From Flavisolibacter sp. (GTDB lineage: Bacteria; Bacteroidota; Bacteroidia; Chitinophagales; Chitinophagaceae), in the NCBI GenBank assembly GCA_013695175.1, contig JACDAZ010000285.1:1-5381 (forward strand): DNA of 5,381 nt. Reading direction: 5' to 3'. Under the pieces are notes generated by a model that did not search any database, was not told the origin of the DNA, and saw only the letters and a program-made list of their open reading frames with translations. Positions 1 to 5,381 of the stretch are shown here, piece by piece. The position numbers and the translations under genes were made by a program. Numbering within the stretch: the first letter of the stretch is position 1; every line of letters begins with the position of its first letter.

Positions 1-130
1 GTAAAATAGCATCCCCCTCCCGGTATGTAACTGCAAAAATGGCCGTAAGTCCAATAGCAACTAATAAAACGTATAACCATATTAATACAGGATCAACACC
101 TTTTGAAATAGTTCCTTTGCTTGTATTCAT
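1..130 (-). CDS. rodA: RodA, SEDS-family peptidoglycan glycosyltransferase (5' end only, cut by window edge)
   Basis: Only the first 43 codons are inside the window; the gene runs off the left edge. The translation starts MNTSKGTISKGVDPVLIWLY and continues into a hydrophobic first membrane helix at about residues 14-36. A short polar N-terminus, then Gly-Val-Asp just before helix 1, is the usual start of RodA/FtsW proteins. RodA is an inner-membrane polymerase that joins lipid II into glycan strands and works as a pair with PBP2, which crosslinks them. The ATG at 130-128 shares one base with the mrdA stop (TAATG), so the two are almost certainly translationally coupled. A weak AAAAGG lies 8 bases upstream, inside mrdA. 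The RodA rather than FtsW assignment rests mostly on context: it directly follows mrdA in an mre operon. The catalytic loop and remaining helices cannot be seen. Confidence 0.9.
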   Translation of the reverse strand, partial: MNTSKGTISKGVDPVLIWLYVLLVAIGLTAIFAVTYREGDAIL

Positions 131-2223
131 TATACCAACCTTTTCCTGTTTATATAAATTGTTGTCCTCGGATCTATGGCTTCTGCTTTATTATGAAAAG
201 CTGTACGAACCGGTACCGGAGGATTTCGTTTAGGTTGTTGTGGAGCCGAACCGCCTCTGCGGATATATTTTTTTATATAACTACTGTCTTTAGTAAGCTT
301 AAACCAATACCATGCTCTTGTAGAATCTGCTTTATACTGCTCTCTTACCAACCAACCCGGCATCAGATCGGTGCTGGCTACATATTCAATTTTCTTTTTA
401 GTTTCTTCACGCAAAGTATCATTTAAATACTTTTCCATCATGATTGCCGCAATAGGACCCGCCCATGTAGAACCATAACCCGCATTTTCTACAATAACAG
501 CAATGGCAATTTTAGGATCTTCCATAGGAGCAAAACAAACAAACAGAGAATTGTCTTTTAGCTTTGTTCTCTTACCATCTAGAACACGATAGTTTTCGGC
601 AGTACCAGTTTTAGCGCAAACATTTATTCCCGGCAATGCAGCCCCACGTGCAGTACCTTTTGTAACAACATCATTCATCCCCCAAATTACAGCCTGGTAC
701 GCCGAATCGGAGATATGTGTAAGTACTTCATGCTTCTCCCTGAATTTGTTTAAAATAGTGTCACTCTTATTTTCACTTTCTATACTTTTTACAAAATGTG
801 GTACATAATAATATCCTTTATTAGCAATAAGGCACATTGCATTTGCTAACTGCAAAGGAGTAGTCAACATCATATCCTGCCCTATACCCAATGTTAGATT
901 AGTACAGGAATTCCAGCTATTCCTATATACTTTATTATAAACAGATGTATCTGGTATATTGCCCCCGTTTTCACTGGGTAAGTCTATTCCTAACCTAACT
1001 CCTAACCCAAATATATTCATGTATTCCTGCCACTTTGCATATCCATCCTTTACATTTTTATACTTACGATTATCCACTGTTAACCTGTAAATATGGGTAT
1101 AATAAGAATTACATGAATTGGCTATACTTAATCTTAAGTTAGCAGCATGTCCCGGGTTTTTGTGCGTGCATTTTACCGGACGTGCACAACCATAATAAGC
1201 ACCTCCGCACCCTAAACCAAAAGAAGGTGATATGACGCCTTCATCCAAAGCAACCAAAGCACCAACAGGTTTAAATGTAGAGCCAGGAGGGTATCTTCCA
1301 TTAATGGCGCGATTTAATAAAGGACCCGCAACATCCAACACAAGACGGGAATAATTTTTTCTCTTATCTGAACCGGTTAATTCATTGGGATCAAAACTAG
1401 GACCTGATACCATAGCAAGTATACCACCGGTTTTCGGTTCTATAGCAACCAACCCTCCAACTTTGTTAGACATTAATTTTTCTGCCAATTGTTGCAACTC
1501 GATATCCAAATATGTTTTTAAACCGCGACCTGCTATGGCTGCAGTATCAAATTCTCCACCTTCATATTTTCCAACAAGTCTGTTCCTGTTATCTTTTATC
1601 CAAAATTCTACTCCACGCTGTCCCATCAATACTCTTTCATAATAAGACTCCATTCCGCTTCTTCCCACATAGTCACCCGACCTGTAAAAGTTACCTGAAC
1701 GTGCAATGATGGTTGAATCTACTTCGCCAACATATCCTAAAATATGTGCAGCTGCATTATAAGGATATAAACGTACCGGTCGTTGCTGTAAATAAAAGCC
1801 GCTTCCAAAACGCCACATATTTTCTTCAAAGCGAGCGTATTTCTCAGGAGACAGCAGTTCTTCAAAAGATGAAGGTCTATAACGTCCGTTTCGTAAAATA
1901 GCACCAATCATACGTTCACGGAATTCTGTAGTATCAATTTCCAGCATGCGGCACAAAAAAGAAGTATCTACATTTCTAACTTCTGAAGGAGTAACCATCA
2001 AGTCATACATCAATATATTATTTAAAATGGCACGACCCTTCCTGTCAGTTATGATTCCCCGGGGTGGATACACAACTTTACGTGCAACTGCATTGTCCTG
2101 TGCTAATTGCTGGTATTTCCCTGAAAGAACTTGTAAGTTAAAAAGTTGGGCAATGAAAATCAGGAATGTAATAAGAACAATAATCCGGATTATATAACTT
2201 CTTGATTGGTTAAACACAGGCAT
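130..2223 (-). CDS. mrdA: Penicillin-binding protein 2, elongasome peptidoglycan DD-transpeptidase (class B PBP)
   Basis: Inner-membrane-anchored, periplasmic enzyme that crosslinks stem peptides of glycan made by RodA during side-wall growth; target of beta-lactams. The 697 residues show a short cytoplasmic N-terminus, one membrane helix (about 11-31), the class B pedestal with the RGxIxDR box (R55-R61) and a GRSGME segment (187-192), then the transpeptidase domain (about 250-600). Active-site motifs are complete: STFK with nucleophile S315 and K318, SCN (S370-N372) and KTGTAE (K538-G540). LGIGQ at 445-449 is also typical. C339, C352, H359 and C371 form a probable metal site. After the domain comes a tail of about 95 residues, basic and Pro-rich near its end; at 697 residues the protein is longer than the roughly 630 usual in Enterobacteria. 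The ATG is the first possible start: an in-frame TAA lies four codons upstream. No Shine-Dalgarno is visible. PBP2 rather than FtsI/PBP3 is chosen because mreBCD precede it and rodA follows. Confidence 0.97.
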   Translation of the reverse strand: MPVFNQSRSYIIRIIVLITFLIFIAQLFNLQVLSGKYQQLAQDNAVARKVVYPPRGIITDRKGRAILNNILMYDLMVTPSEVRNVDTSFLCRMLEIDTTEFRERMIGAILRNGRYRPSSFEELLSPEKYARFEENMWRFGSGFYLQQRPVRLYPYNAAAHILGYVGEVDSTIIARSGNFYRSGDYVGRSGMESYYERVLMGQRGVEFWIKDNRNRLVGKYEGGEFDTAAIAGRGLKTYLDIELQQLAEKLMSNKVGGLVAIEPKTGGILAMVSGPSFDPNELTGSDKRKNYSRLVLDVAGPLLNRAINGRYPPGSTFKPVGALVALDEGVISPSFGLGCGGAYYGCARPVKCTHKNPGHAANLRLSIANSCNSYYTHIYRLTVDNRKYKNVKDGYAKWQEYMNIFGLGVRLGIDLPSENGGNIPDTSVYNKVYRNSWNSCTNLTLGIGQDMMLTTPLQLANAMCLIANKGYYYVPHFVKSIESENKSDTILNKFREKHEVLTHISDSAYQAVIWGMNDVVTKGTARGAALPGINVCAKTGTAENYRVLDGKRTKLKDNSLFVCFAPMEDPKIAIAVIVENAGYGSTWAGPIAAIMMEKYLNDTLREETKKKIEYVASTDLMPGWLVREQYKADSTRAWYWFKLTKDSSYIKKYIRRGGSAPQQPKRNPPVPVRTAFHNKAEAIDPRTTIYINRKRLV
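131..144 (-). promoter_or_regulatory. Weak ribosome binding site and coupling junction for rodA
   Basis: On the minus strand AAAAGG (144-139) lies 8 bases before the rodA ATG, within the last codons of mrdA. Because the mrdA TAA and rodA ATG share a base, ribosomes ending mrdA could restart here; the purine stretch is only a modest match to a Shine-Dalgarno sequence. Confidence 0.4.
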
Positions 2224-2263
2224 ATAACGACGTTAGCACCAGGTGAATTGATAGATACTTATG

Positions 2264-2295
2264 CAAATTTTGTTAAACTAAAGCAGATGTGCAAA
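2264..2295 (-). promoter_or_regulatory. Candidate Bacteroidota-type promoter for mrdA-rodA
   Basis: In the 141-base gap between mreD and mrdA the minus strand shows TTTG (2295-2292), a 20-base spacer, then AAAATTTG (2271-2264). The Bacteroidota primary sigma-factor consensus is TTTG at -33 and TAnnTTTG at -7 with a spacer of about 19-21, so only the first T of the -7 box is missed. Transcription would start near 2257, giving a leader of about 34 nt before the mrdA ATG. Seen: the matches and spacing. Inferred: promoter activity. In AT-rich DNA such matches also occur by chance, but the unusually long gap within an otherwise tight operon supports a second start. Confidence 0.35.
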
Positions 2296-2306
2296 TAACA
2301 ATTTGC
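2291..2306. repeat. Short perfect inverted repeat upstream of mrdA
   Basis: GCAAAT (2291-2296), a four-base spacer AACA, and ATTTGC (2301-2306) form a perfect 6+6 inverted repeat in the mreD-mrdA gap. The left arm overlaps the candidate -33 element. A further GCAAAT sits at 2263-2268, over the candidate -7 element. It could be a weak hairpin or a binding site for a dimeric regulator; with AT-rich arms it may also be chance. Confidence 0.4.
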
Positions 2307-2364
2307 TAAATCCAAATAAATAATCTTTTAAGGGAAGAAACAGCCTGCAGTTTCTCCGGTTAAA

Positions 2365-2898
2365 TTAAGCGGTGTTGGTTCTGTATTTTAAACTTCTTGG
2401 GAACATTAGTTCCACAGTTGTTATCAAAAGCATACTTACAGCAGTAGTTGAACCAACTTTTATTAAAAAATCCAGGAAAGATCCAAATTGAAGCCACTCC
2501 AATAATACCAGATAAGTATGATGCAGTAAGGTTAAAATAAATGCATAGATCATATACTGCGTCCAGCCCATACCACGCGGCGATGGTTCATGGAAAGTGA
2601 GTTCAGTGACTTCCTTAGAAATAAGAATACCAATAATAAAAGGTCTTATATAGGCAATCAGCACACAGGCAGCTGTATGCAAACCAGGTGTTAATTTAAA
2701 ATAATCCAGTGTAAGACCTGTTATAAACCCAATAAATAATAAGGAAAGCCTGGGTGTATTAAAAGGTAGCCAAAGAATAAATACAAAATATAAGTAAGGG
2801 ATAATGAAGCGATGCAGGTGTGGTATTTTATTTAATACATAAACCTGCACTAATATGAATATGGCTAAACGAAAAATATTTTTAATTAAATCACTCAC
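2365..2898 (-). CDS. mreD: Rod shape-determining protein MreD (GTG start)
   Basis: Small polytopic inner-membrane protein that binds MreC and helps set PBP2/RodA activity within the elongasome. The 177-residue product is the usual MreD length and almost wholly hydrophobic, with likely membrane helices near residues 8-24, 34-46, 50-67, 75-93, 113-135 and 147-165. Bacteroidota MreD features are visible: IIPYLYFVFILWLPF with a following TPR (32-50), GLTLDYFKLTPGLHTAA (61-77, with the conserved Asp and Gly-Leu-His) and RPF (85-87). The start is GTG at 2898-2896, chosen because AGGAGG lies 7 bases upstream, the resulting N-terminus (SDLIKNIFR) matches the family, and no alternative ATG precedes the first helix. 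Only four bases separate it from the mreC stop. MreD sequences diverge strongly, so assignment leans on both hydrophobicity pattern and operon position. Confidence 0.95.
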   Translation of the reverse strand: MSDLIKNIFRLAIFILVQVYVLNKIPHLHRFIIPYLYFVFILWLPFNTPRLSLLFIGFITGLTLDYFKLTPGLHTAACVLIAYIRPFIIGILISKEVTELTFHEPSPRGMGWTQYMIYAFILTLLHHTYLVLLEWLQFGSFLDFLIKVGSTTAVSMLLITTVELMFPRSLKYRTNTA

Positions 2899-2902
2899 CG
2901 CA

Positions 2903-3775
2903 TTACCTCCTGTCCTGGTTTAATATGTTTTCTGTATCTGTGTTCAATTGCAGTTGTTCTTCACGCTGCAGGTTTTCGACAACAAATACCTGTTGTATAC
3001 TGGTAAAGTCGGTAGCCGACCGAACTTTTAATAAATAAAATCCTGTTGCCTGGTCCACCTTCACTTCTGCTATTGTACCTATTAAAAAACCAGGAGGATA
3101 ATTATAAGAATACCTGCTGGTAAGTACAGAATCACCTTTGTTTATTTCTACATCTTTGCTAATGCCATCCAGAGTCAGAAATCTTGGATCAGCAGCATCC
3201 CATCTTATAGTTCCGGCTGCTAATGAAGTTTTCATCATGGCAGGCACACGACTTTTGGTATGCAGCAATCCCATTACCTGGCTAAAATTGGGACTCACAT
3301 TAATAACTACACCTACTATAGCACCATCTGAATTTATAACAGCCATATTATCTCTTACCCCATTATTAGCGCCCCTGCTCAATTGCAGGTAATTATTTTC
3401 AAAATTTACAGAGTTGTAAACCACTTTGGCATCCCGGTATACATATCGCCTGTACTCGGTTTTTAATGTGTCAAACTTTAGTGAGTCAACAACTACTTGT
3501 AAACCTGTATCGGGAAAATTATAATTGGTTTTTAAAAGATTCAGCAATGAGTCATTCATTCTATGCACCCTCCTGTTCTCCTCCCTTAATCTAAAATAAT
3601 CATCTACTTTATCAACCTGGCTGTTTATACTGCCAGTTAATTCATTTGCTACACCCAAAAAAACAGTACGGTGAAAGCGGTTGAACCGGAAGAACATCCA
3701 TAGCGCTATTCCTTGCAAAACAAGAAATGTAAGCAACACAAAATACCGCCTGATAAAAAGAAAAATGTTGCGCAT
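2903..3775 (-). CDS. mreC: Rod shape-determining protein MreC
   Basis: Bitopic inner-membrane protein whose periplasmic domain self-assembles and activates PBP2, linking it to MreB and MreD. The 290 residues show a basic N-terminus, one membrane helix (about 11-30), a coiled-coil-like segment (about 51-82, many charged and Leu residues) and the paired beta-barrel MreC domain (about 113-268). Family signatures include A-K-VVYNS (116-122), NNYLQLSRGANNGVRDNMAV (127-146), GAIVGVV (151-157) and GDSVLTSRYSYNYPPGFLIG (214-233). A polar Gln/Asn-rich tail of about 20 residues ends the protein. The ATG is preceded by GGAG at a 7-base spacing, and an in-frame TGA lies about seven codons upstream, so no longer start is possible. 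It sits 83 bases after mreB and four bases before mreD. Length fits Bacteroidota MreC. Confidence 0.97.
   Translation of the reverse strand: MRNIFLFIRRYFVLLTFLVLQGIALWMFFRFNRFHRTVFLGVANELTGSINSQVDKVDDYFRLREENRRVHRMNDSLLNLLKTNYNFPDTGLQVVVDSLKFDTLKTEYRRYVYRDAKVVYNSVNFENNYLQLSRGANNGVRDNMAVINSDGAIVGVVINVSPNFSQVMGLLHTKSRVPAMMKTSLAAGTIRWDAADPRFLTLDGISKDVEINKGDSVLTSRYSYNYPPGFLIGTIAEVKVDQATGFYLLKVRSATDFTSIQQVFVVENLQREEQLQLNTDTENILNQDRR
2906..2911 (-). promoter_or_regulatory. Strong Shine-Dalgarno for mreD, inside the end of mreC
   Basis: AGGAGG on the minus strand is formed by the two final Arg codons of mreC (AGG AGG) directly before its TAA. It stands 7 bases before the mreD GTG, an ideal distance, and fixes GTG as the start. 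An ATG in TAATG just upstream cannot be the mreD start because it reads ATG-CGG-TGA and stops. Confidence 0.85.
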
Positions 3776-3782
3776 AAGTCCA

Positions 3783-3786
3783 CTCC
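3783..3786 (-). promoter_or_regulatory. Ribosome binding site of mreC
   Basis: GGAG on the minus strand lies 7 bases before the mreC ATG, a good Shine-Dalgarno position, supporting the chosen start. A small hairpin ACCC-ATTA-GGGT (3805-3794) sits just upstream. mreB and mrdA have no comparable site. Confidence 0.6.
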
Positions 3787-3841
3787 GGAATCAACCCTAA
3801 TGGGTAGATGTTTGTAGAGTTGTATTTGGATGAATAGTCAT

Positions 3842-3854
3842 AAAAGAAAAAAAA
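3842..3854 (-). promoter_or_regulatory. Pyrimidine tract just after mreB
   Basis: The minus strand reads eight T, one C, four T beginning four bases after the mreB stop. Only a weak possible stem (AACG/CGTT across the mreB end) precedes it, so it is not a convincing intrinsic terminator. It could act as a partial pause or attenuation site lowering mreCD expression relative to mreB; that role is inference. Confidence 0.3.
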
Positions 3855-3858
3855 TGAT

Positions 3859-4884
3859 CTAACGCATTACAAAAGGATACCGTTCATAGTGCTTCAAAGC
3901 CAAACCGGTGCCTCTTACTACACTTTTAAGTGGGTCATCTGCAATGTGTACAGGTAATTTAATTTTCTGGCTTAATCTTTTATCAAGACCCTTTAGCAAT
4001 GCACCACCCCCGGTTAAATACAATCCCCGGCGGTAGATATCAGCAGCCAGTTCCGGTGGTGTTTGTTCAAGGGCTTTTAAAATAGCTTCTTCTATTTTGA
4101 ATATACTTTTATCAAGGGCTTCAGCTATTTCCTGAAAGCCTACCATTATTTGTTTTGGTATACCTGTTACCAGGTCTCTGCCGTTTACGGGAATATCATC
4201 GGGTGGGTTGTCAAGATCTTTCATGGCAGCACCAATCTGAATTTTTATTTGTTCAGCAGTACGCTCGCCTATTAATAAGCTATGATACCTTCTAAGAGCT
4301 TCCATGATATCGGCAGTAAACTCATCTCCTGCAATACGTATTGATTGGTCGCAAACAATACCTGCAAGGGCAATAACCGTAATACCTGTTGTACCTCCTC
4401 CAATATCAATAATCATATTCCCAACAGGTTCTTCTACATCTATTCCTATACCTAAAGCAGCCGCCATGGGTTCATGAATTAAATAAACTTCTTTGGCACC
4501 TGCTTGTTCTGCACTATCTCTTACTGCTCTTTTTTCTACTTCTGTTATGGATGATGGTATACAAATCATCATTCTCCAACTTGGTGGGAAAAGAGGTTTT
4601 TTAGGATAAACGAGTTTAATCATTTCCCTAAGCATCAGTTCAGCAGCATTAAAATCTGCAATAACACCATCTTTTAAAGGCCTTATTGTTTTAATACTCT
4701 CATGGGTTTTTTCGTGCATCATCAACGCCCTTTTACCTACTGCCAGAACTTCTTTAGGATTATTTCTGTTGAGGGCAACAATGGATGGTTCATTTACAAC
4801 CACTTCATCATTATGAATTATTAAAGTATTTGCTGTGCCCAGGTCAATGGCAATTTCTTGAGTGAACCAGTTGAATAGTCCCAT
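3859..4884 (-). CDS. mreB: Rod shape-determining protein MreB, bacterial actin homologue
   Basis: Cytoplasmic ATP-binding actin-like protein that forms antiparallel double filaments on the inner membrane and guides side-wall synthesis. The 341 residues are full family length. Visible ATPase elements: phosphate-1 loop IAIDLGTANT (11-20, D14), HEPMAAALG (137-145) with the catalytic Glu E138, phosphate-2 loop DIGGGTTG (160-167) and the adenosine motif TGGGALLKG (291-299). IKTIRPLKDGVIADF (64-78) and GERTAEQIKIQIG (206-218) are typical MreB signatures. Membrane binding is probably through the short hydrophobic N-terminus MGLFNWF and the loop with L98-F99. The ATG lies directly before the conserved core, with an in-frame TAA eight codons upstream; no Shine-Dalgarno is present. 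It is the first gene of the operon, behind a candidate promoter. The closely matching family is clear; other actin-like families (FtsA, ParM, DnaK) do not fit. Confidence 0.99.
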   Translation of the reverse strand: MGLFNWFTQEIAIDLGTANTLIIHNDEVVVNEPSIVALNRNNPKEVLAVGKRALMMHEKTHESIKTIRPLKDGVIADFNAAELMLREMIKLVYPKKPLFPPSWRMMICIPSSITEVEKRAVRDSAEQAGAKEVYLIHEPMAAALGIGIDVEEPVGNMIIDIGGGTTGITVIALAGIVCDQSIRIAGDEFTADIMEALRRYHSLLIGERTAEQIKIQIGAAMKDLDNPPDDIPVNGRDLVTGIPKQIMVGFQEIAEALDKSIFKIEEAILKALEQTPPELAADIYRRGLYLTGGGALLKGLDKRLSQKIKLPVHIADDPLKSVVRGTGLALKHYERYPFVMR

Positions 4885-4911
4885 GCTGCTATATTGGATT
4901 ATTTAGTGAAA

Positions 4912-4955
4912 GTTGCTTGCAAATTTGCTGCAAAAATTTGATTGCGCAAAGCAAC
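4912..4955. repeat. Nested palindromic cluster upstream of mreB
   Basis: Outer arms GTTGCTT (4912-4918) and AAGCAAC (4949-4955) are a perfect 7-base inverted repeat. Inside lie CAAATTT (4920-4926) paired with AAATTTG (4934-4940), the 10-base palindrome GCAAATTTGC (4919-4928) and the 8-base palindrome TTGCGCAA (4942-4949). The cluster lies about 28-71 bases before the mreB ATG and overlaps the candidate promoter. It could be an operator for a dimeric regulator or, if transcription starts further upstream, a leader hairpin. Confidence 0.6.
4920..4950 (-). promoter_or_regulatory. Candidate Bacteroidota-type promoter for the mre operon
   Basis: The minus strand shows TTTG (4950-4947), a 19-base spacer, then CAAATTTG (4927-4920). 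Compared with TTTG-N19-TAnnTTTG, the consensus for the Bacteroidota primary sigma factor, only the first T of the -7 box is missed. Transcription would start near 4913, leaving a leader of about 28 nt without a Shine-Dalgarno, as is common in this phylum. The matches are seen; activity is inferred. Confidence 0.45.
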
Positions 4956-5134
4956 GTATTTAGTTTCAGGTTTTAAATTAAAATGTAAAAAACTTTATTC
5001 TAATTTTTTCTTCTGTTTTACCTGATAGTGTTTCATTGCCATTTAAGTCTGGTTTTCAAATTTTACTATCAACTTAAATCAAAAAACAGTTCTAAAGGGT
5101 TACATGTTATTGATAATACAAATTTTTATCCTTT

Positions 5135-5164
5135 AAAAAAATGAAATCAATCTTTTTTTGATTC
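5135..5164 (-). terminator. Weak candidate intrinsic terminator of a gene upstream of the window
   Basis: On the minus strand GAATCAA (5164-5158) can pair with TTGATTTC (5150-5143) with one bulged T and a seven-base loop, followed by A and seven T (5141-5135). This is the layout of a Rho-independent terminator for a transcript entering from the right. The stem has only two GC pairs, so stability is low and the call is tentative. Confidence 0.25.
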
Positions 5165-5381
5165 TTTATAAATAGATAAATATGGTTAATAATTTAAGGC
5201 TACAAAAAGTCAAAAATGCATAAAATCAAATTTTTAAACCTTTCATTCCCGATTAAAACAGCCTGGGATTTATAATTCTTCCCATAACTATTCCTAATTA
5301 AATCGCTGTTATTCACCTAAAACTGGCACAATAATAGCTTTTCCCTCATAATATTTTTTTTGTTCTGAGCTAACCTATGCA

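Larger units (their letters stand above)
4885..5381. other. AT-rich intergenic region upstream of mreB, no supported gene
   Basis: About 500 bases with no convincing coding region on either strand. Stops are frequent in all frames. It holds, from the mreB side, the palindromic cluster and candidate promoter, several TA(A)AAATTTG motifs on the minus strand, a weak terminator-like hairpin near 5150, and at the right edge a coding-looking minus-strand stretch of 21 codons ending at 5309. I see no tRNA, rRNA, known riboswitch or insertion-sequence end. Confidence 0.7.

Noticed and set aside
121..426. Plus-strand ORF of 101 codons and other plus-strand ORFs within the five genes
   Set aside because: They lie antisense to well-recognised mrdA, mreC or rodA reading frames and encode no family I recognise; they are shadows of the real genes.
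130..2223. FtsI/PBP3 (division transpeptidase) as identity of the class B PBP
   Set aside because: Gene context (mreBCD before, rodA after) and the Cys/His insert before the SxN motif indicate PBP2; FtsI would be expected in the dcw cluster.
2901..2903. ATG overlapping the mreC stop as the mreD start
   Set aside because: It reads ATG-CGG-TGA and ends after two codons; the MreD frame opens at the GTG at 2898.
3797..3841. 14-codon ORF on the minus strand in the mreB-mreC gap (MTIHPNTTLQTSTH)
   Set aside because: No Shine-Dalgarno, no run of regulatory codons typical of leader peptides, and such short ORFs are expected by chance; not supportable as a gene.
5246..5270. Possible hairpin TCCC...GGGA in the upstream region
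   Set aside because: Only four paired bases with a long loop and no adjacent T-run; not a credible terminator or structured RNA.
1..5381. A new defence, mobile or biosynthetic system
   Set aside because: All coding space is accounted for by a standard, intact elongasome operon; no unknown gene, repeat array or mobile-element boundary is visible.

Overview
The window carries one recognisable gene cluster, read entirely from the minus strand: the cell-elongation (rod-shape) operon in the order mreB, mreC, mreD, mrdA (PBP2), rodA. The first four genes are complete. rodA is cut by the left edge after its first 43 codons. The organism is most likely a member of the Bacteroidota, probably of the Chitinophagales/Chitinophagaceae type. 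This is inferred from the gene order, the sequence character of MreB and PBP2 (including a Cys-rich insert before the SxN motif), the AT-rich DNA, the lack of Shine-Dalgarno sequences before mreB and mrdA, and promoter-like TTTG / nAnnTTTG elements. Genus is not determinable here.

Layout in the direction of transcription (right to left): 5381-4885 is an AT-rich region of about 500 bases with no supported gene. It holds a weak candidate terminator for an upstream gene and, close to mreB, a dense palindromic cluster overlapping a candidate Bacteroidota promoter. mreB (4884-3859) is followed by an 83-base gap with a strong pyrimidine tract, then mreC (3775-2903). mreD (2898-2365) follows almost immediately and starts at GTG behind a perfect AGGAGG that lies inside the last two mreC codons. 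A 141-base gap with a second candidate promoter separates mreD from mrdA (2223-130). mrdA and rodA are joined by a one-base TAATG overlap.

Together the products make the elongasome. MreB filaments on the inner membrane position the machinery. MreC and MreD link the filaments across the membrane and activate PBP2. RodA polymerises glycan strands from lipid II and PBP2 crosslinks them. All four complete proteins look intact, with their key motifs present.

I found no mobile element, CRISPR array, RNA gene or unknown multi-gene system, and I do not think the window hides a novel system. The points most worth checking are a Cys/Cys/His/Cys version of the PBP2 zinc site, the palindromes shared by the mreB and mrdA upstream regions, and the mreC-mreD junction.
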